From Mesorhizobium_B sp035998495 (GTDB lineage Bacteria; Pseudomonadota; Alphaproteobacteria; Rhizobiales; Rhizobiaceae), in the NCBI GenBank assembly GCA_035998495.1, contig DASYHP010000077.1:1-64000 (forward strand): a DNA stretch of 64,000 nt. Direction: 5' to 3'. Made by a program: the position numbers and the translations under genes. Of the stretch, positions 8,619-16,622 are shown in pieces (the stretch's first letter is position 1; each line of letters opens with the position of its first letter). The notes under the pieces are model-generated. The model did no database searches and had not been told where the DNA came from. It saw only the letters and a program-made list of their open reading frames with translations.

Positions 8619-9020
8619 CGGAACCCCTGAATGGACTGCGGCGGCACACTGAGGAAAGCCCGAGTGTGGCCCGATTGTGCCGCAGCATGCCTGAAGCGCT
8701 CTACCGAGCGTTGGGCTGCATACACGAACCCTGGAAAGAGCTGGGCTTTCGCTCTAGTGCCGGCGAGCCCTTGTGTTCCCTTCGGAGGGCAACGCTCTAT
8801 CCAGCTGAGCTACGGGTGCGGGAATGTGCTGGAAACTCTTTAGCCCAAGACCGCCCGCGCGGCAACGCCCAACACCCGCCCGTTGCCCAAAGGCGCAGAG
8901 GGTTCCGGCCCCCGCATGACGACCCGCAAGACGCATTGAGGTCGGGGACAGAGCCCGCCCTCCCCGTTGCGCGGGCGTCCGCCTTCGGGGCAAGCTGGAT
9001 CACAAAGGAAGCGGCGCGTG
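8619..9020. other. Gene-free stretch around the tRNA relic
   Basis: Apart from the tRNA-Arg 5' fragment at 8778-8819, I find no coding or RNA feature here. Composition changes across the stretch: sequence to the left is clearly less GC-rich than that to the right. It therefore looks like the junction between an accessory segment and the ordinary chromosome. No integrase gene is seen in the window. Confidence 0.5.
8778..8819 (-). pseudogene. tRNA-Arg (anticodon CCG) 5' half, 3' half missing
   Basis: Read on the minus strand from 8819: acceptor strand GCACCCG, TA, D-arm GCTC-AGCTGGATA-GAGC, then the anticodon arm TTGCC-CTCCGAA-GG. This matches the 5' half of a tRNA-Arg with anticodon CCG. After the second base of the 3' anticodon stem (8779-8780) the match is lost: there is no variable loop, no GTTCGAATC T-arm, no 3' acceptor strand and no CCA. 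The gene cannot make a functional tRNA. tRNA genes are common integration sites, so this is probably the scar left where an element joined the chromosome. Confidence 0.7.
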
Positions 9021-9644
9021 ATGGACGCAGAAAAAATCCGGGATGCCATGCTGGCGCGGGCCAAGGGCGCGTCGCGTTTCCTTGTCGCCCTGGCCGGGCC
9101 GCCGGCGGCGGGCAAATCCACCCTGGCCGAGCGGCTCCTGGTGCTGCTGCCGGAGGGCCAAGCCGCGGTGGTCCCCATGGACGGCTTCCACTACGACGAC
9201 CTTGTGCTTGCCCAAAAGGGACTGTCCCACCGCAAGGGCGCGCCCGAAACCTTCGACTTCAGGGGCTTCGAGGTGCTGCTCGAACGCCTGCGCTCGGGCA
9301 AGGACGACGTGGCGATCCCCCTATTCGACCGCGGCATGGAGCTGTCGCGGGCGGCGGCGGCGATCGTCGGGCGCGCCCACCGCACCGTGGTCGTCGAAGG
9401 CAATTATCTTCTACTCGACGAAGAACCCTGGCGGCGGCTGAAGCCCTTGTTTGACATGACCGTGTTCGTGGACGTGCCCCAGCACGAACTGGAGCGGCGG
9501 CTGGTCGAGCGCTGGCGCTTCCATGGCCGCGAAGAGGAGGCGGCGCGGCGATGGATCGACACGAACGATATGCCGAACATACGCCGCGTGCTCAGCCGCC
9601 CGCTGCCGGCCGATCTCGTGGTCGGCATGCCACCTGAAAAATAG
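9021..9644 (+). CDS. P-loop nucleoside/sugar kinase family protein (FrcK/PanK-like)
   Basis: The 207-residue product has a Walker A ALAGPPAAGKST at residues 22-33, VPMDGFHYDD as the substrate/acid loop, GAPETFDF, a GNYLLL segment and the lid-like region RLVERW..HGREEEA. This is the uridine kinase/pantothenate kinase-like superfamily; relatives in rhizobia include FrcK, encoded with the fructose importer. A phosphate-transfer role on a small hydroxylated substrate is likely, but the substrate is unknown. ATG 9021 follows AAGGAAG; the frame remains open upstream. It is the first gene right of the tRNA relic. Confidence 0.8.
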   Translation: MDAEKIRDAMLARAKGASRFLVALAGPPAAGKSTLAERLLVLLPEGQAAVVPMDGFHYDDLVLAQKGLSHRKGAPETFDFRGFEVLLERLRSGKDDVAIPLFDRGMELSRAAAAIVGRAHRTVVVEGNYLLLDEEPWRRLKPLFDMTVFVDVPQHELERRLVERWRFHGREEEAARRWIDTNDMPNIRRVLSRPLPADLVVGMPPEK

Positions 9645-9725
9645 CGCGTAAAAATTCGGGAACTTTCCCCCTTCACGCGCGTTTGACCATCTCGACCAGA
9701 ATTACGGACCTGTCGAGGAGGGGTG

Positions 9726-9998
9726 ATGCCTGTGAATGTGAACCGGACCGCAGAAACCGCGCGCGCGGCCAAGCCGAACGCGGCTGTCGTGAGCAGCACC
9801 CTCAAGGCCACGGGCCTTCTGCCGCGCGCTTTGCCGAAGACGACGCGCCTGGCGGCGGTGAAGCCCGAAACGACCAAGCGCGCGATTGAAGCCGCGGCGC
9901 CCGTCGCGGCCAAGCAGGCCCAGCCGGCCAACACCATCAGCCCGTCCTTCGCGCGCATGGCCGCCTGCATGCGCTTCCGCGGCTATATCGGTTCCTGA
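9726..9998 (+). CDS. Small basic Ala/Lys-rich hypothetical protein
   Basis: The 90-residue product is preceded by a strong ribosome site GAGGAGG (9715-9721) 4 nt before ATG 9726, and a rho-independent terminator follows 24 bp after the stop. These signals support a real, short, monocistronic gene. The protein is rich in Ala, Lys, Arg, Thr and Pro, lacks hydrophobic segments, and ends in an aromatic/basic tail RMAACMRFRGYIGS. I do not recognise the family. A nucleic-acid-associated role would fit the composition but is speculation. Confidence 0.6.
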   Translation: MPVNVNRTAETARAAKPNAAVVSSTLKATGLLPRALPKTTRLAAVKPETTKRAIEAAAPVAAKQAQPANTISPSFARMAACMRFRGYIGS

Positions 9999-10021
9999 CC
10001 GAACAGCATTCCCTGAAAAAA

Positions 10022-10049
10022 GCCCGGGACGGCGGTCCCGGGCTTTTTT
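10022..10049 (+). terminator. Rho-independent terminator
   Basis: GCCCGGGAC (10022-10030) pairs perfectly with GTCCCGGGC (10035-10043) around a GGCG loop, followed by six T. An A-run before it makes it usable from both strands, so it can end the small gene at 9726-9998 and also the leftward acidic-protein gene. Confidence 0.9.
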
Positions 10050-10166
10050 CGTGCCGCCGAGCCGGCGTTCGGCCATCGCAGGCCCGCGCGTCGATCGCAA
10101 AACGGGCTGAACGGACCGGCCCAGCCTCCGGCGCCCGACCGCTCGGCCGCATGGCTTGAAACGTTT

Positions 10167-10607
10167 CTACGCTTCGTCGGGGTCGGTGCGGCTCTGGCTC
10201 GTGTCGTCGCCGAAGCGGCCGCGCTCCATGCGCCTCACCAGATCCTCGCCGATCGCGGCCTCCTCCCCTTCGTCGGGCAGGGCCTCGTCGGGGAACTGGT
10301 CGGCGTTGTCGCCGTCGTCGAACAGGAGGCTGTCATTGTCGTTGGCGGCCTCATGCGCCATGAGGTCGTCGAGCGACACGGTTTCCCCAACCTGAGGGTC
10401 GATGCCGTCCCAGTCGTCCACCGACATCTCGTCGCGCTCGACCGGGCCTGCCCCTGCGCCGGCCTCCTTGTCCAGCGCCTCCCCGGACGCCAGCGGATCC
10501 TCAGTCGCGTCGTTCTCCTCGCCGAGGCCGAGGTCCTCGAGCCCGAGGTCGTCGGCCACGCGGCGCGTGTCGAGCCGGCGGAGGAATTCGTCGCTTTGGT
10601 CGCTCAT
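10167..10607 (-). CDS. Highly acidic hypothetical protein
   Basis: The 146-residue product is dominated by Asp and Glu (for example DGDNADQFPDE and LGLEDLGLGEEN), with no membrane segment, no signal peptide and no cysteine; it is probably a cytoplasmic, largely disordered protein. GGAG lies 7 nt before the ATG. It lies downstream of the GST gene on the same strand with a 99-bp gap. I do not recognise the family and propose no function. Confidence 0.6.
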   Translation of the reverse strand: MSDQSDEFLRRLDTRRVADDLGLEDLGLGEENDATEDPLASGEALDKEAGAGAGPVERDEMSVDDWDGIDPQVGETVSLDDLMAHEAANDNDSLLFDDGDNADQFPDEALPDEGEEAAIGEDLVRRMERGRFGDDTSQSRTDPDEA

Positions 10608-10706
10608 GGCCGTTCTCCAGAAACAGGCGGATGCGCTGATGAAACGGCCGGCGCGCGAAGGGGTTGCGGGTTTTTCGCATCGGCTCCCTTGCTGCGCGGA
10701 CGATCC

Positions 10707-11411
10707 TCAGCCGGTGGCGGGCATCTTCAGGCCGCGCTGCACGGCCGGCCGCGCCAGGTTGCGGTCGAGCCAGGCGAGCACGCGGGGCATCTCGTCGAGC
10801 CCGACCAGTGGGCCGGCCTCGTAGAAGTCGCGGATGGCGCGCACCCAGGGAAAGATCGCGATGTCGGCGATCGTCATCTCGTCGCCCAAGAGGAAGTCCC
10901 GGCCTTCGAGCTGGCCCTCGATCACGCCGAGCAGGCGGCGGCTTTCGTCGCGATAGCGCTCGAAGGGGCGCTTGTCCTCGATCTCGCGGCCGGCGAATTT
11001 GTGGAAGAAGCCCAACTGGCCAAACATCGGCCCGACCCCGCCCACCTGGAAGAACACCCATTGCAGGCAGTGGAGCCGCGCCGCCGGATCGGACGGGATC
11101 AGCCGGCCCGCCTTCTCCGCGAGATAGAGAAGGATCGCGCCCGACTCCCACAGCGCCAAGGGCGCGCCGTTCGGCCCGTCGGGGTCGAGGATGGCGGGGA
11201 TCTTGTTGTTGGGGTTGAGCGACAGGAATTCCGGCGTCTTCTGCTCGTCCTCCATGATCCGCACGAGATGCGGCTCGTAAGGAAGGCCGAGCTCCTCCAG
11301 GGCGATCGACGCTTTCACCCCGTTGGGCGTGGGAAAGCTGTAGAGCTGGAGGCGGTCGGGGTGCTCCGGCGCCCAGCGGCGGGTGATGGGAAAAGCGGAC
11401 AGGTCGGCCAT
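10707..11411 (-). CDS. Glutathione S-transferase, nu class (YfcG/YghU-like)
   Basis: The 234-residue product has an N-terminal thioredoxin-like domain: LQLYSFPTPNGVKASIALEE, then KIPAILDPDG (cis-Pro loop) and the glutathione-binding LWESGAILLYLA. An all-helical C-terminal domain follows, with DEMTIADIAIFPW. The TPNG motif near the N-terminus is that of nu-class enzymes, which have disulfide-bond reductase or peroxidase activity rather than conjugation. ATG 11411 is used (GGAC upstream); a longer frame upstream has no support. The gene stands alone, ahead of the acidic-protein gene. Confidence 0.88.
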   Translation of the reverse strand: MADLSAFPITRRWAPEHPDRLQLYSFPTPNGVKASIALEELGLPYEPHLVRIMEDEQKTPEFLSLNPNNKIPAILDPDGPNGAPLALWESGAILLYLAEKAGRLIPSDPAARLHCLQWVFFQVGGVGPMFGQLGFFHKFAGREIEDKRPFERYRDESRRLLGVIEGQLEGRDFLLGDEMTIADIAIFPWVRAIRDFYEAGPLVGLDEMPRVLAWLDRNLARPAVQRGLKMPATG

Positions 11412-11574
11412 GGGGAGTCCTTGGAGCCAGGGAAAGCAGGCCACCACATAGTGCGGCGCTCCGCCCGGCGGGAGAGGGCGCGGGCGACTGCCGCCATGGG
11501 CCTTTACGTCCTGATCACCAAACTCTGCTCAACTCGATGTCCGGGCGAGGTTCATGAGGCGGAGAGCGGGCGCC

Positions 11575-11649
11575 GTGAACGGCATCGTCTATTTCGTGGG
11601 CTGGCTCGTGATCGCGCTCTCCGTCCTGGCGCTGATCGCCTTCACCTGA
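11575..11649 (+). CDS. Single-pass small membrane protein (24 aa)
   Basis: GTG 11575, with GGAG 11 nt upstream, opens MNGIVYFVGWLVIALSVLAL, then IAFT and a stop, which is one membrane helix. An in-frame ATG at 11554 would give 31 residues. I recall very short MNG(I/V)VY-type one-helix proteins as widespread in Hyphomicrobiales; that resemblance is the main support. Its last bases overlap the convergent mpg gene by 8 bp. The function is unknown. Confidence 0.45.
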   Translation: MNGIVYFVGWLVIALSVLALIAFT

Positions 11650-12220
11650 CGGGAGTGCCCGGGCCCCGCGAAGGAAACGGCCGGCTAAGATAGGGTGAGC
11701 CCTTGAGGCCGAAGCGCCAGGGTTCTTCCGCCGCCTTGGTGATGCCGATGCGCGGCCCGCTGACGAGCTCGGCCTCACCCTCGGCCTCCTGCAGGGCAAA
11801 GGCGGGCGGGCCAAGCGGCAGCCCGTCCATGCCGCCATCGACGCCGAGCGCCTGGCTGAGCCGCCCCGGCCCGGCGCAAAGCAGGCGCGCCACCGCCGTC
11901 CCTCGCCGCGCGGCCATGGTCTCCAGGCCATGCCCGGGCTCGACCGCGCGCAAAAGCACCGCGCTGCCGGGCAGGCACACGAAGTTCAGGCACCAGTGGA
12001 TTCCGTAGGAGCGGTAGACATAGGCATGGGCGGGTGGCCCCCACATGGCCCTGTTCCGGCGCGTCACCCCGGTGAAGCTGTGCGAGGCCGCGTCGTCCGG
12101 CCGATAGGCTTCCGTTTCCACGATGCGCCCGCCGACGCCGTGGACCAGAAGCGTGACGCCGATCAGCTCGCGCGCCACCATCACCGCGTCGCGACGGAAA
12201 AAACTCTCGTCCAGGTTCAT
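11642..12220 (-). CDS. mpg: DNA-3-methyladenine glycosylase (Mpg/AAG family)
   Basis: The 192-residue product matches the usual length of bacterial AAG-type glycosylases. It shows VARELIGVTLL, the catalytic-glutamate strand GRIVETEAYRPDDAASHSF, RNRAMWGPPAHAYVYRSYG and CAGPGRLSQALGV. It removes alkylated purines (3-methyladenine, hypoxanthine and others) to start base excision repair. GGAGGGAGG lies 4 nt before ATG 12220. The frame stays open far upstream because of the high GC, but that extension is antisense to the hydrolase gene and is not used. The next gene is divergent. Confidence 0.92.
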   Translation of the reverse strand: MNLDESFFRRDAVMVARELIGVTLLVHGVGGRIVETEAYRPDDAASHSFTGVTRRNRAMWGPPAHAYVYRSYGIHWCLNFVCLPGSAVLLRAVEPGHGLETMAARRGTAVARLLCAGPGRLSQALGVDGGMDGLPLGPPAFALQEAEGEAELVSGPRIGITKAAEEPWRFGLKGSPYLSRPFPSRGPGTPVR

Positions 12221-12313
12221 GCGCCTCCCTCCCGCCGGCGGGTGATTCCCGCCGAGGCGCGGGAACCGGCAGCGCGCGCGCCGAGTTCCAGGGGCCGGCG
12301 AAAGGGGCAAGCG

Positions 12314-12922
12314 ATGGCGCATTCCGGCCTGATCCACGGCCCGCTCGGCGAAAACGTGGCGCATCTCTGCGTGGACATGCAGAACATGTTCGCGCACGGC
12401 TCCGCCTGGGCCGTGCCCTGGTTCGACCGCGTCCTGCCCCAGATCGTGCGGATCGTCTCGCGCCGCCCGCAAGACACGGTCTTCACGCGCTTCATGCCGC
12501 TTGACAGCCCCCAACAGGGCCAGGGCACCTGGAAGCGTTACTACGAGCGCTGGGCCGACATGACGGCCGCCCGGCTCGCGCCGGGCCAAGCCGACCTCGC
12601 GCCTGACCTCAAGCGCTTCGTGCCGCCGGCGACAGTCGTGGACAAGACCGTCTACTCGCCCTGGCTGGGGCCCGACCTCGACCGTCTCCTCGCCGAGCGC
12701 GAGATCGACACGGTGGCCGTCACCGGCGGCGAAACCGATGTCTGCGTGCTCGGCACCGTGCTCGGCGCGGTGGACCGGGGTTTCCGCGTGATCCTCGTGC
12801 GGGACGCGCTGTGCTCGTCGTCCGACGAGACGCATGACGCGTCGCTCGCGCTCTACCACCGCCGCTACGGCCAGCAGGTCGAGCCGGTCACCACCGACGA
12901 GCTTCTCCAGGCCTGGCGCTGA
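12314..12922 (+). CDS. Isochorismatase-fold cysteine hydrolase
   Basis: The 202-residue product carries the catalytic triad of the family: Asp in LCVDMQNMF near residue 21, Lys in VVDKTVYSPW and Cys in GGETDVCVLGT. Members hydrolyse isochorismate, nicotinamide, N-carbamoyl compounds or similar amides; the substrate cannot be told here. ATG 12314 follows AAAGGGGC. It is divergent from mpg with a 93-bp gap, and a roughly 370-bp gene-free stretch follows. Confidence 0.85.
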   Translation: MAHSGLIHGPLGENVAHLCVDMQNMFAHGSAWAVPWFDRVLPQIVRIVSRRPQDTVFTRFMPLDSPQQGQGTWKRYYERWADMTAARLAPGQADLAPDLKRFVPPATVVDKTVYSPWLGPDLDRLLAEREIDTVAVTGGETDVCVLGTVLGAVDRGFRVILVRDALCSSSDETHDASLALYHRRYGQQVEPVTTDELLQAWR

Positions 12923-13293
12923 TCGTCGAGCGGCGACTTCGCCGCCGCTCCCTTCAGGTGAGGTGACCGCCCGCTCGCGAGCCGTCTTGCGTCCGCGTGT
13001 TTCCGACCAAAGAGAGAACGAACCGCGGCGCACACCTATCTTTTGGTATTTCCGTTCCCGGTCGGGCCGGATAGGCAGGGTGCAGGGGGATGCGGACGGC
13101 CCGTCCGGCGGGACGGCGATCGTGCGCCAACGACAACACGAAGCATGGCGTCGATGCTCGCTCGAGGGGTGCATCCAACAGGACCGTCCGCGTTCCGGGC
13201 CGACAGGCCCCGCGCGCGCCGCCATCCGGGCAGGGACGCCCGGCTGCGAGCCTTGCGCCGGCGGGCGGGGACCACGGCCGGCCGGGTCCGGCC
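12923..13293. other. Gene-free stretch before the Crp/Fnr gene
   Basis: About 370 bp without a supported gene. I looked for TTGAT-N4-ATCAA type Fnr/FixK sites and for hairpins with T-runs and found none. It may contain the promoter of the Crp/Fnr-type regulator. Confidence 0.4.
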
Positions 13294-14034
13294 ATGAGCA
13301 GGGCGACCAACCCGCTCGCGGCCAAGCTCCGCCAGTTCACCGATCTCCCCGACCGCGACATCGAGATCCTCGACCGGCTGATCACCGAAACCGAGGTCTT
13401 CGAGGCCGGCGCCGACGTGATCCACGAGGGGAGTCGCGTGGACTGGGTCAACGTCGTGGTGGACGGCATGCTGTGCCGCTACCACGTGCTGGAGAACGGC
13501 CGACGCCAGATCACCGCCTTCCTGGTGCCCGGCGACATGTGCGACCTGCATGCCTTTCTCCTCAAGGAGATGGACCATTCCGTCGGCGCGCTGACGACGA
13601 GCCGGATCGCCAAGATCCCGCGGCAGACTGTTCTGGAGATCACGGAGAAGCATCACCTGCTCGCCCGCGCCTTCTGGTGGGCCACCATGGTGGACGAGGC
13701 GGTGCTCCGGCAGTGGATCGTCAATGTGGGCCGGCGCACGGCCTATGAGCGCACCGCCCATCAGTTTTGGGAGATGTTTTTGCGCATGACCGTGGTCGGG
13801 CACACGCAGAACAACAGCTTCCGCTTTCCCGTCACCCAGCAGGACCTAGCCGACACGCTGGGCATGAGCATCGTGCACACCAACCGGACGCTCCAGCGGC
13901 TTCGCGCCGAGGGCGTGGTGTCGATGCAGAACGGCGCGATCACGGTGCGCGACCCCGACCGGCTCCAGGCGATCGCCGGCTTCAACCCGACCTACCTGCA
14001 TTTCTACGAGCATATCGGCGTGCGCCGGGTCTGA
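13294..14034 (+). CDS. Crp/Fnr-family transcriptional regulator
   Basis: The 246-residue product has an N-terminal cyclic-nucleotide-binding-like beta-roll (ITAFLVPGDMCDLHAFLL) and a C-terminal winged helix whose recognition segment is VTQQDLADTLGMSIVHTNRT. The N-terminal cysteine cluster of the oxygen sensor FNR is absent, so an Fe-S redox role is unlikely; the ligand is unknown. Many such proteins in Hyphomicrobiales belong to the two-component-era stress set, but no target is evident here. The ribosome site before ATG 13294 is weak, and in-frame starts exist upstream. Confidence 0.85.
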   Translation: MSRATNPLAAKLRQFTDLPDRDIEILDRLITETEVFEAGADVIHEGSRVDWVNVVVDGMLCRYHVLENGRRQITAFLVPGDMCDLHAFLLKEMDHSVGALTTSRIAKIPRQTVLEITEKHHLLARAFWWATMVDEAVLRQWIVNVGRRTAYERTAHQFWEMFLRMTVVGHTQNNSFRFPVTQQDLADTLGMSIVHTNRTLQRLRAEGVVSMQNGAITVRDPDRLQAIAGFNPTYLHFYEHIGVRRV

Positions 14035-14036
14035 CG

Positions 14037-14083
14037 CCCGATCCCAAAACGTCGCGGACGTTCCGGATGAGATCAGGCGCGGA
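14037..14083. repeat. Dispersed palindromic intergenic element, copy G
   Basis: GATCCCAAAACGTCGCGGACGTTCCGG-type sequence ending in GAGATCAGG is a diverged copy of the element best seen at 16161-16204. It lies directly after the Crp/Fnr stop. See the repeat-family finding. Confidence 0.45.
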
Positions 14084-14139
14084 AAAGAGCCCGTGCTCGT
14101 TTCCCCTCGCGAATCGCTCGGTGAGGAGGAAGGCCGCCC

Positions 14140-15108
14140 TCAATAGCCCCCGATGATCGGCAGGATCTCCCCCGTGACATAGCTCGACATCTGCGGCGAG
14201 GCGAAGAACACATAGGCCGGCGCGATCTCCTCGGGCTGCGCCGGGCGCTTCATCTTGGCGCCCGCGCCGAACTGCGCCACGCTTGGGGCCTCCTTGTCCG
14301 AAGGGTTGAGCGGCGTCCACACCGGGCCGGGCGCGACGCAGTTCACGCGGATGCCGCGCGGCAAAAGATTGCCCGACAGCGCGCGCGTAAAGGCGTGAAT
14401 GCCGCCTTTGGTCATGGAATAGTCCACCAGCTCCTTGGAGCCCTCGATGCCCGTCACCGAGCCCGTGTTGATGATGCTCGACCCCGCCTGCATGTGCGGC
14501 ACGGCCGCCCGCGCCATCAGGAAATAGCCGTAGAGATTGGTCTTGATGGTGAGATCGAAGTGGTCGAGCGAGATGTCCAGAAAATCCTTGGCGTGAACCT
14601 GGAAGGCCGCGTTGTTGACGAGGATGTCGATGCCGCCGAGTTCCGAAATCGTCCGCTGCACGGCGTTCTCGCAATAGCTGGGGTCCGACACGTCGCCGGG
14701 CAGGAGGATGGCGCGCCGGCCCTCCTTCTCCACCGCCGCCCTGGTTGCTCCCGCGTCACCGTGCTCGGCGAGATAGGCGATCGCCACGTCCGCCCCTTCG
14801 CGGGCGAACAGCACCGCCACCGCGCGGCCGATCCCTGAATCGCCGCCGGTAACCAGCGCGACCTTGCCGTCGAGCTTGCGCGAGCCAATCCAGAAGGGCG
14901 CGTCGTACATCGGCTGAGGATCGAGCGCCGCCTCCTCGCCGGGCTTGGGCTGGTGCTGCTCGGGAAAAGGCGGCTCGGGATATTTGCGCGCGCCGGCCTG
15001 CATGGGTTTTTCGGAGGGGCTCCCCGCCCGGTCGGCGGCCGCGATCTCCGCCTGGATGTTCTGCTGGTGCTCGACGACGCCCTTCGGATCGCCTGTTGCG
15101 TCTGACAT
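14140..15108 (-). CDS. Short-chain dehydrogenase with N-terminal extension (YghA/GSP39-like)
   Basis: The 322-residue product has an N-terminal extension of about 75 residues rich in Pro, Gln and Glu that ends in a typical PMYDAPFWIGSRKLDGKVAL linker. The SDR core has TGGDSGIG nucleotide binding, NNAAFQ, the catalytic Ser in INTGSV and YSMTKGG (Tyr and Lys). This architecture matches stress-associated oxidoreductases such as YghA and B. subtilis GSP39, which use NAD(P)H on carbonyls; the substrate is not known. ATG 15108 is used; upstream in-frame sequence is not convincing. Confidence 0.88.
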   Translation of the reverse strand: MSDATGDPKGVVEHQQNIQAEIAAADRAGSPSEKPMQAGARKYPEPPFPEQHQPKPGEEAALDPQPMYDAPFWIGSRKLDGKVALVTGGDSGIGRAVAVLFAREGADVAIAYLAEHGDAGATRAAVEKEGRRAILLPGDVSDPSYCENAVQRTISELGGIDILVNNAAFQVHAKDFLDISLDHFDLTIKTNLYGYFLMARAAVPHMQAGSSIINTGSVTGIEGSKELVDYSMTKGGIHAFTRALSGNLLPRGIRVNCVAPGPVWTPLNPSDKEAPSVAQFGAGAKMKRPAQPEEIAPAYVFFASPQMSSYVTGEILPIIGGY

Positions 15109-15184
15109 GGAACGGCTCCCTGCGCGTGGAAAGCCGCCCAACGCGCCTGCGCCCGAAAGGTTGAGCGTCAGGCGCCCCAGGCCG

Positions 15185-15382
15185 TCATTTCCTGTCGAGC
15201 GGGCGGTTGCGGTCGGCGGGCGAGTAGAGGTCGCGCGTGGCCTGCTCCGTGGCCCTGTGCTGGGCGGGCGGGATGCGCCGTTGCCGCATGAGGGCAAAGG
15301 CGATCAGGAGGCCGAGCAGGATCGGCCCTCCGACGATCACCAGCCAAACCCAGATGTTCTCTATGACCGCATAGTCCGGCAT
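15185..15382 (-). CDS. Small one-helix membrane protein
   Basis: From ATG 15382 the 65-residue product has one membrane helix, IENIWVWLVIVGGPILLGLL and onward, followed by a basic RQRRIPP stop-transfer segment and a polar tail ending DRNRPLDRK. An alternative ATG at 15394 adds four residues; neither has an ideal ribosome site. It lies 76 bp upstream of the SDR gene on the same strand. Small proteins of this shape occur in Hyphomicrobiales, but I do not know a function. Confidence 0.6.
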   Translation of the reverse strand: MPDYAVIENIWVWLVIVGGPILLGLLIAFALMRQRRIPPAQHRATEQATRDLYSPADRNRPLDRK

Positions 15383-15443
15383 CGCGTCACCCATTTCCCT
15401 ATGGGTCAGCAACGCGCGGGCCGGCGAAAGGCTGCGAATAGCC

Positions 15444-16085
15444 TCAGGCCGCCCCTTCCAGCAGGGCGCTGGAGAGCGCCTCCGCCGTCGCGACGGTTCG
15501 CGCGCCGGCCGGCGGGTCGAGCGCGATTTGCGCCCAGAAGAAGGTCAGCATGCCCGCGGCCAGGCCCGACGCCGCCCCGGTGCGGGAGTCCTCCACCACG
15601 GCGCAGCGAGCGGGCTCCACGCCCAGGAGATAGGCGGCGCGCAGATAGGGTTCGGGGTCCGGCTTGCCGAGGCGCACGTCGTTGCGGCTCACGCTGCGCA
15701 GGCCCGGCGCGGCAAGGGCGGTCGCGCGCAGGTTCGCGTCCACCACCATGCGGTCGGAGTTCGACACGATGGCCTGCGGCACGCCGCGCTTTTCAAGCGC
15801 GCGGAAAATCTCGATCGCGCCCGGCCGGGGCCGCAATCCTCCCGCCTTGTTGAGATAGTGGAGATGGACGCGCAAGCTCCAGTCCTCGAAGGAGAGCGGC
15901 ATGCCCACCTCGTCGCGCACCAGCGCGAAGACGGCGGGCGCGGCGAGGCCCAGCGTGCGCAGGTGGAAGTCGGGCGGCGGCGCGAGCCCCAGGCTCGACA
16001 AGGCCTCGTCCATCGCCTCCTCGTGCAGCGGCTCGCTGTCCACCAGCGTGCCGTCCATGTCCCACAAAACGGCCGCCGGCCTCAT
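15444..16085 (-). CDS. HAD-family phosphatase (beta-phosphoglucomutase/Gph-like)
   Basis: The 213-residue product has motif I WDMDGTLVDSEP (nucleophile Asp near residue 9), motif II IVSNSDR, motif III with Lys in VRLGKPDPEPY and motif IV VVEDSRTGAASG. A helical cap follows motif I. It is a phosphatase or phosphomutase of subfamily I; the substrate is unknown. ATG 16085 follows GGTGGGG. It shares its strand with the next small membrane gene and the SDR gene downstream, but gaps of 60-80 bp leave operon status open. Confidence 0.88.
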   Translation of the reverse strand: MRPAAVLWDMDGTLVDSEPLHEEAMDEALSSLGLAPPPDFHLRTLGLAAPAVFALVRDEVGMPLSFEDWSLRVHLHYLNKAGGLRPRPGAIEIFRALEKRGVPQAIVSNSDRMVVDANLRATALAAPGLRSVSRNDVRLGKPDPEPYLRAAYLLGVEPARCAVVEDSRTGAASGLAAGMLTFFWAQIALDPPAGARTVATAEALSSALLEGAA

Positions 16086-16160
16086 CGCCCCACCCACGCT
16101 CGCTGCATCGCGCCTGGGCCGCGCGAACGAAGCGCGACCGCAAGCGCGCCCGCCCATACA

Positions 16161-16258
16161 GCATGATCCCGAAAAGTTGCAGACTTTTCGGAAGAGATCA
16201 TGCGGCGAAACGAAGAGTTGCGGAGCATGGTCGCTTTCCGGAGCGATCATGCTTCAAG
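16161..16258. repeat. Dispersed palindromic intergenic element, copy A (two units)
   Basis: Unit 1 (16161-16204) reads GCATGATCCCGAAAAGTTGC, then AGACTTTTCGGAAGAGATCATGC: a near-perfect palindrome with CCGAAAAGT/ACTTTTCGG arms and flanking GATC. Unit 2 (16215-16258) is a related sequence with GTCGCTTTCCGGAGCGATCATGC. It resembles the RIME-type intergenic mosaic elements of Hyphomicrobiales. Further copies lie elsewhere in the window. Confidence 0.7.
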
Positions 16259-16321
16259 CGCTCGGGGCGCCCTTCAACAAGCCCTGGGAGGACCAGGGAT
16301 GAAGATGGCCCGGCAGACGGT

Positions 16322-16525
16322 TCAGCGATGCGGGCCGGCCGGGTCGTTGCCGTCCAGCAGGCCGAGATCGCGCTTGAGGTGATCCGAAAGCATGCGCGGG
16401 TCGAGGCGCGCCGCCCTTCGGCGGGGCGTCAGGAAGGTCTTCGACAGGCTGCGGCCCAGGCTTCGCAGCGCATGACGCAGACGCGGCGCGGAGGGGGTCT
16501 TGGCGGAGGCGTTTGCGGCGGGCAT
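16322..16525 (-). CDS. Small basic protein with DUF1127-like C-terminus
   Basis: The 67-residue product is strongly basic (Arg/Lys) with the segment DPRMLSDHLKRDLGLLDG near the end. This resembles the L.DH.LRDIGL core of DUF1127 proteins, short Arg-rich proteins linked to phosphate and RNA metabolism in alphaproteobacteria. The match is partial: the usual N-terminal aromatic/Arg helix is replaced. It is divergent from the LysR gene with a 97-bp gap, so it could be a target of that regulator. Confidence 0.5.
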   Translation of the reverse strand: MPAANASAKTPSAPRLRHALRSLGRSLSKTFLTPRRRAARLDPRMLSDHLKRDLGLLDGNDPAGPHR

Positions 16526-16622
16526 GATGCTTCACTTCCACTGATGGGCTTGGGTCCGTAATCTGGCCGCCGCGTCTCCGTTGGGCGAATCGAATGTCGA
16601 TCATGATCCATAAGGTGGTTTG

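Noticed and set aside
8690..8735. A second tRNA-like stretch (GCTCGGTAGAGC and GGTTCGTG on the minus strand)
   Set aside because: The D-arm-like and T-arm-like words are in the wrong order and no acceptor stem can be drawn.
11642..13225. A 527-codon minus-strand frame that extends the Mpg gene upstream
   Set aside because: Only the last 192 codons match Mpg and have a ribosome site; the rest is antisense to the isochorismatase-fold hydrolase and is kept open by GC bias.
12923..13293. Fnr/FixK or Crp operator before the Crp/Fnr-type gene
   Set aside because: No TTGAT-N4-ATCAA or TGTGA-N6-TCACA-like sequence was found in the stretch.
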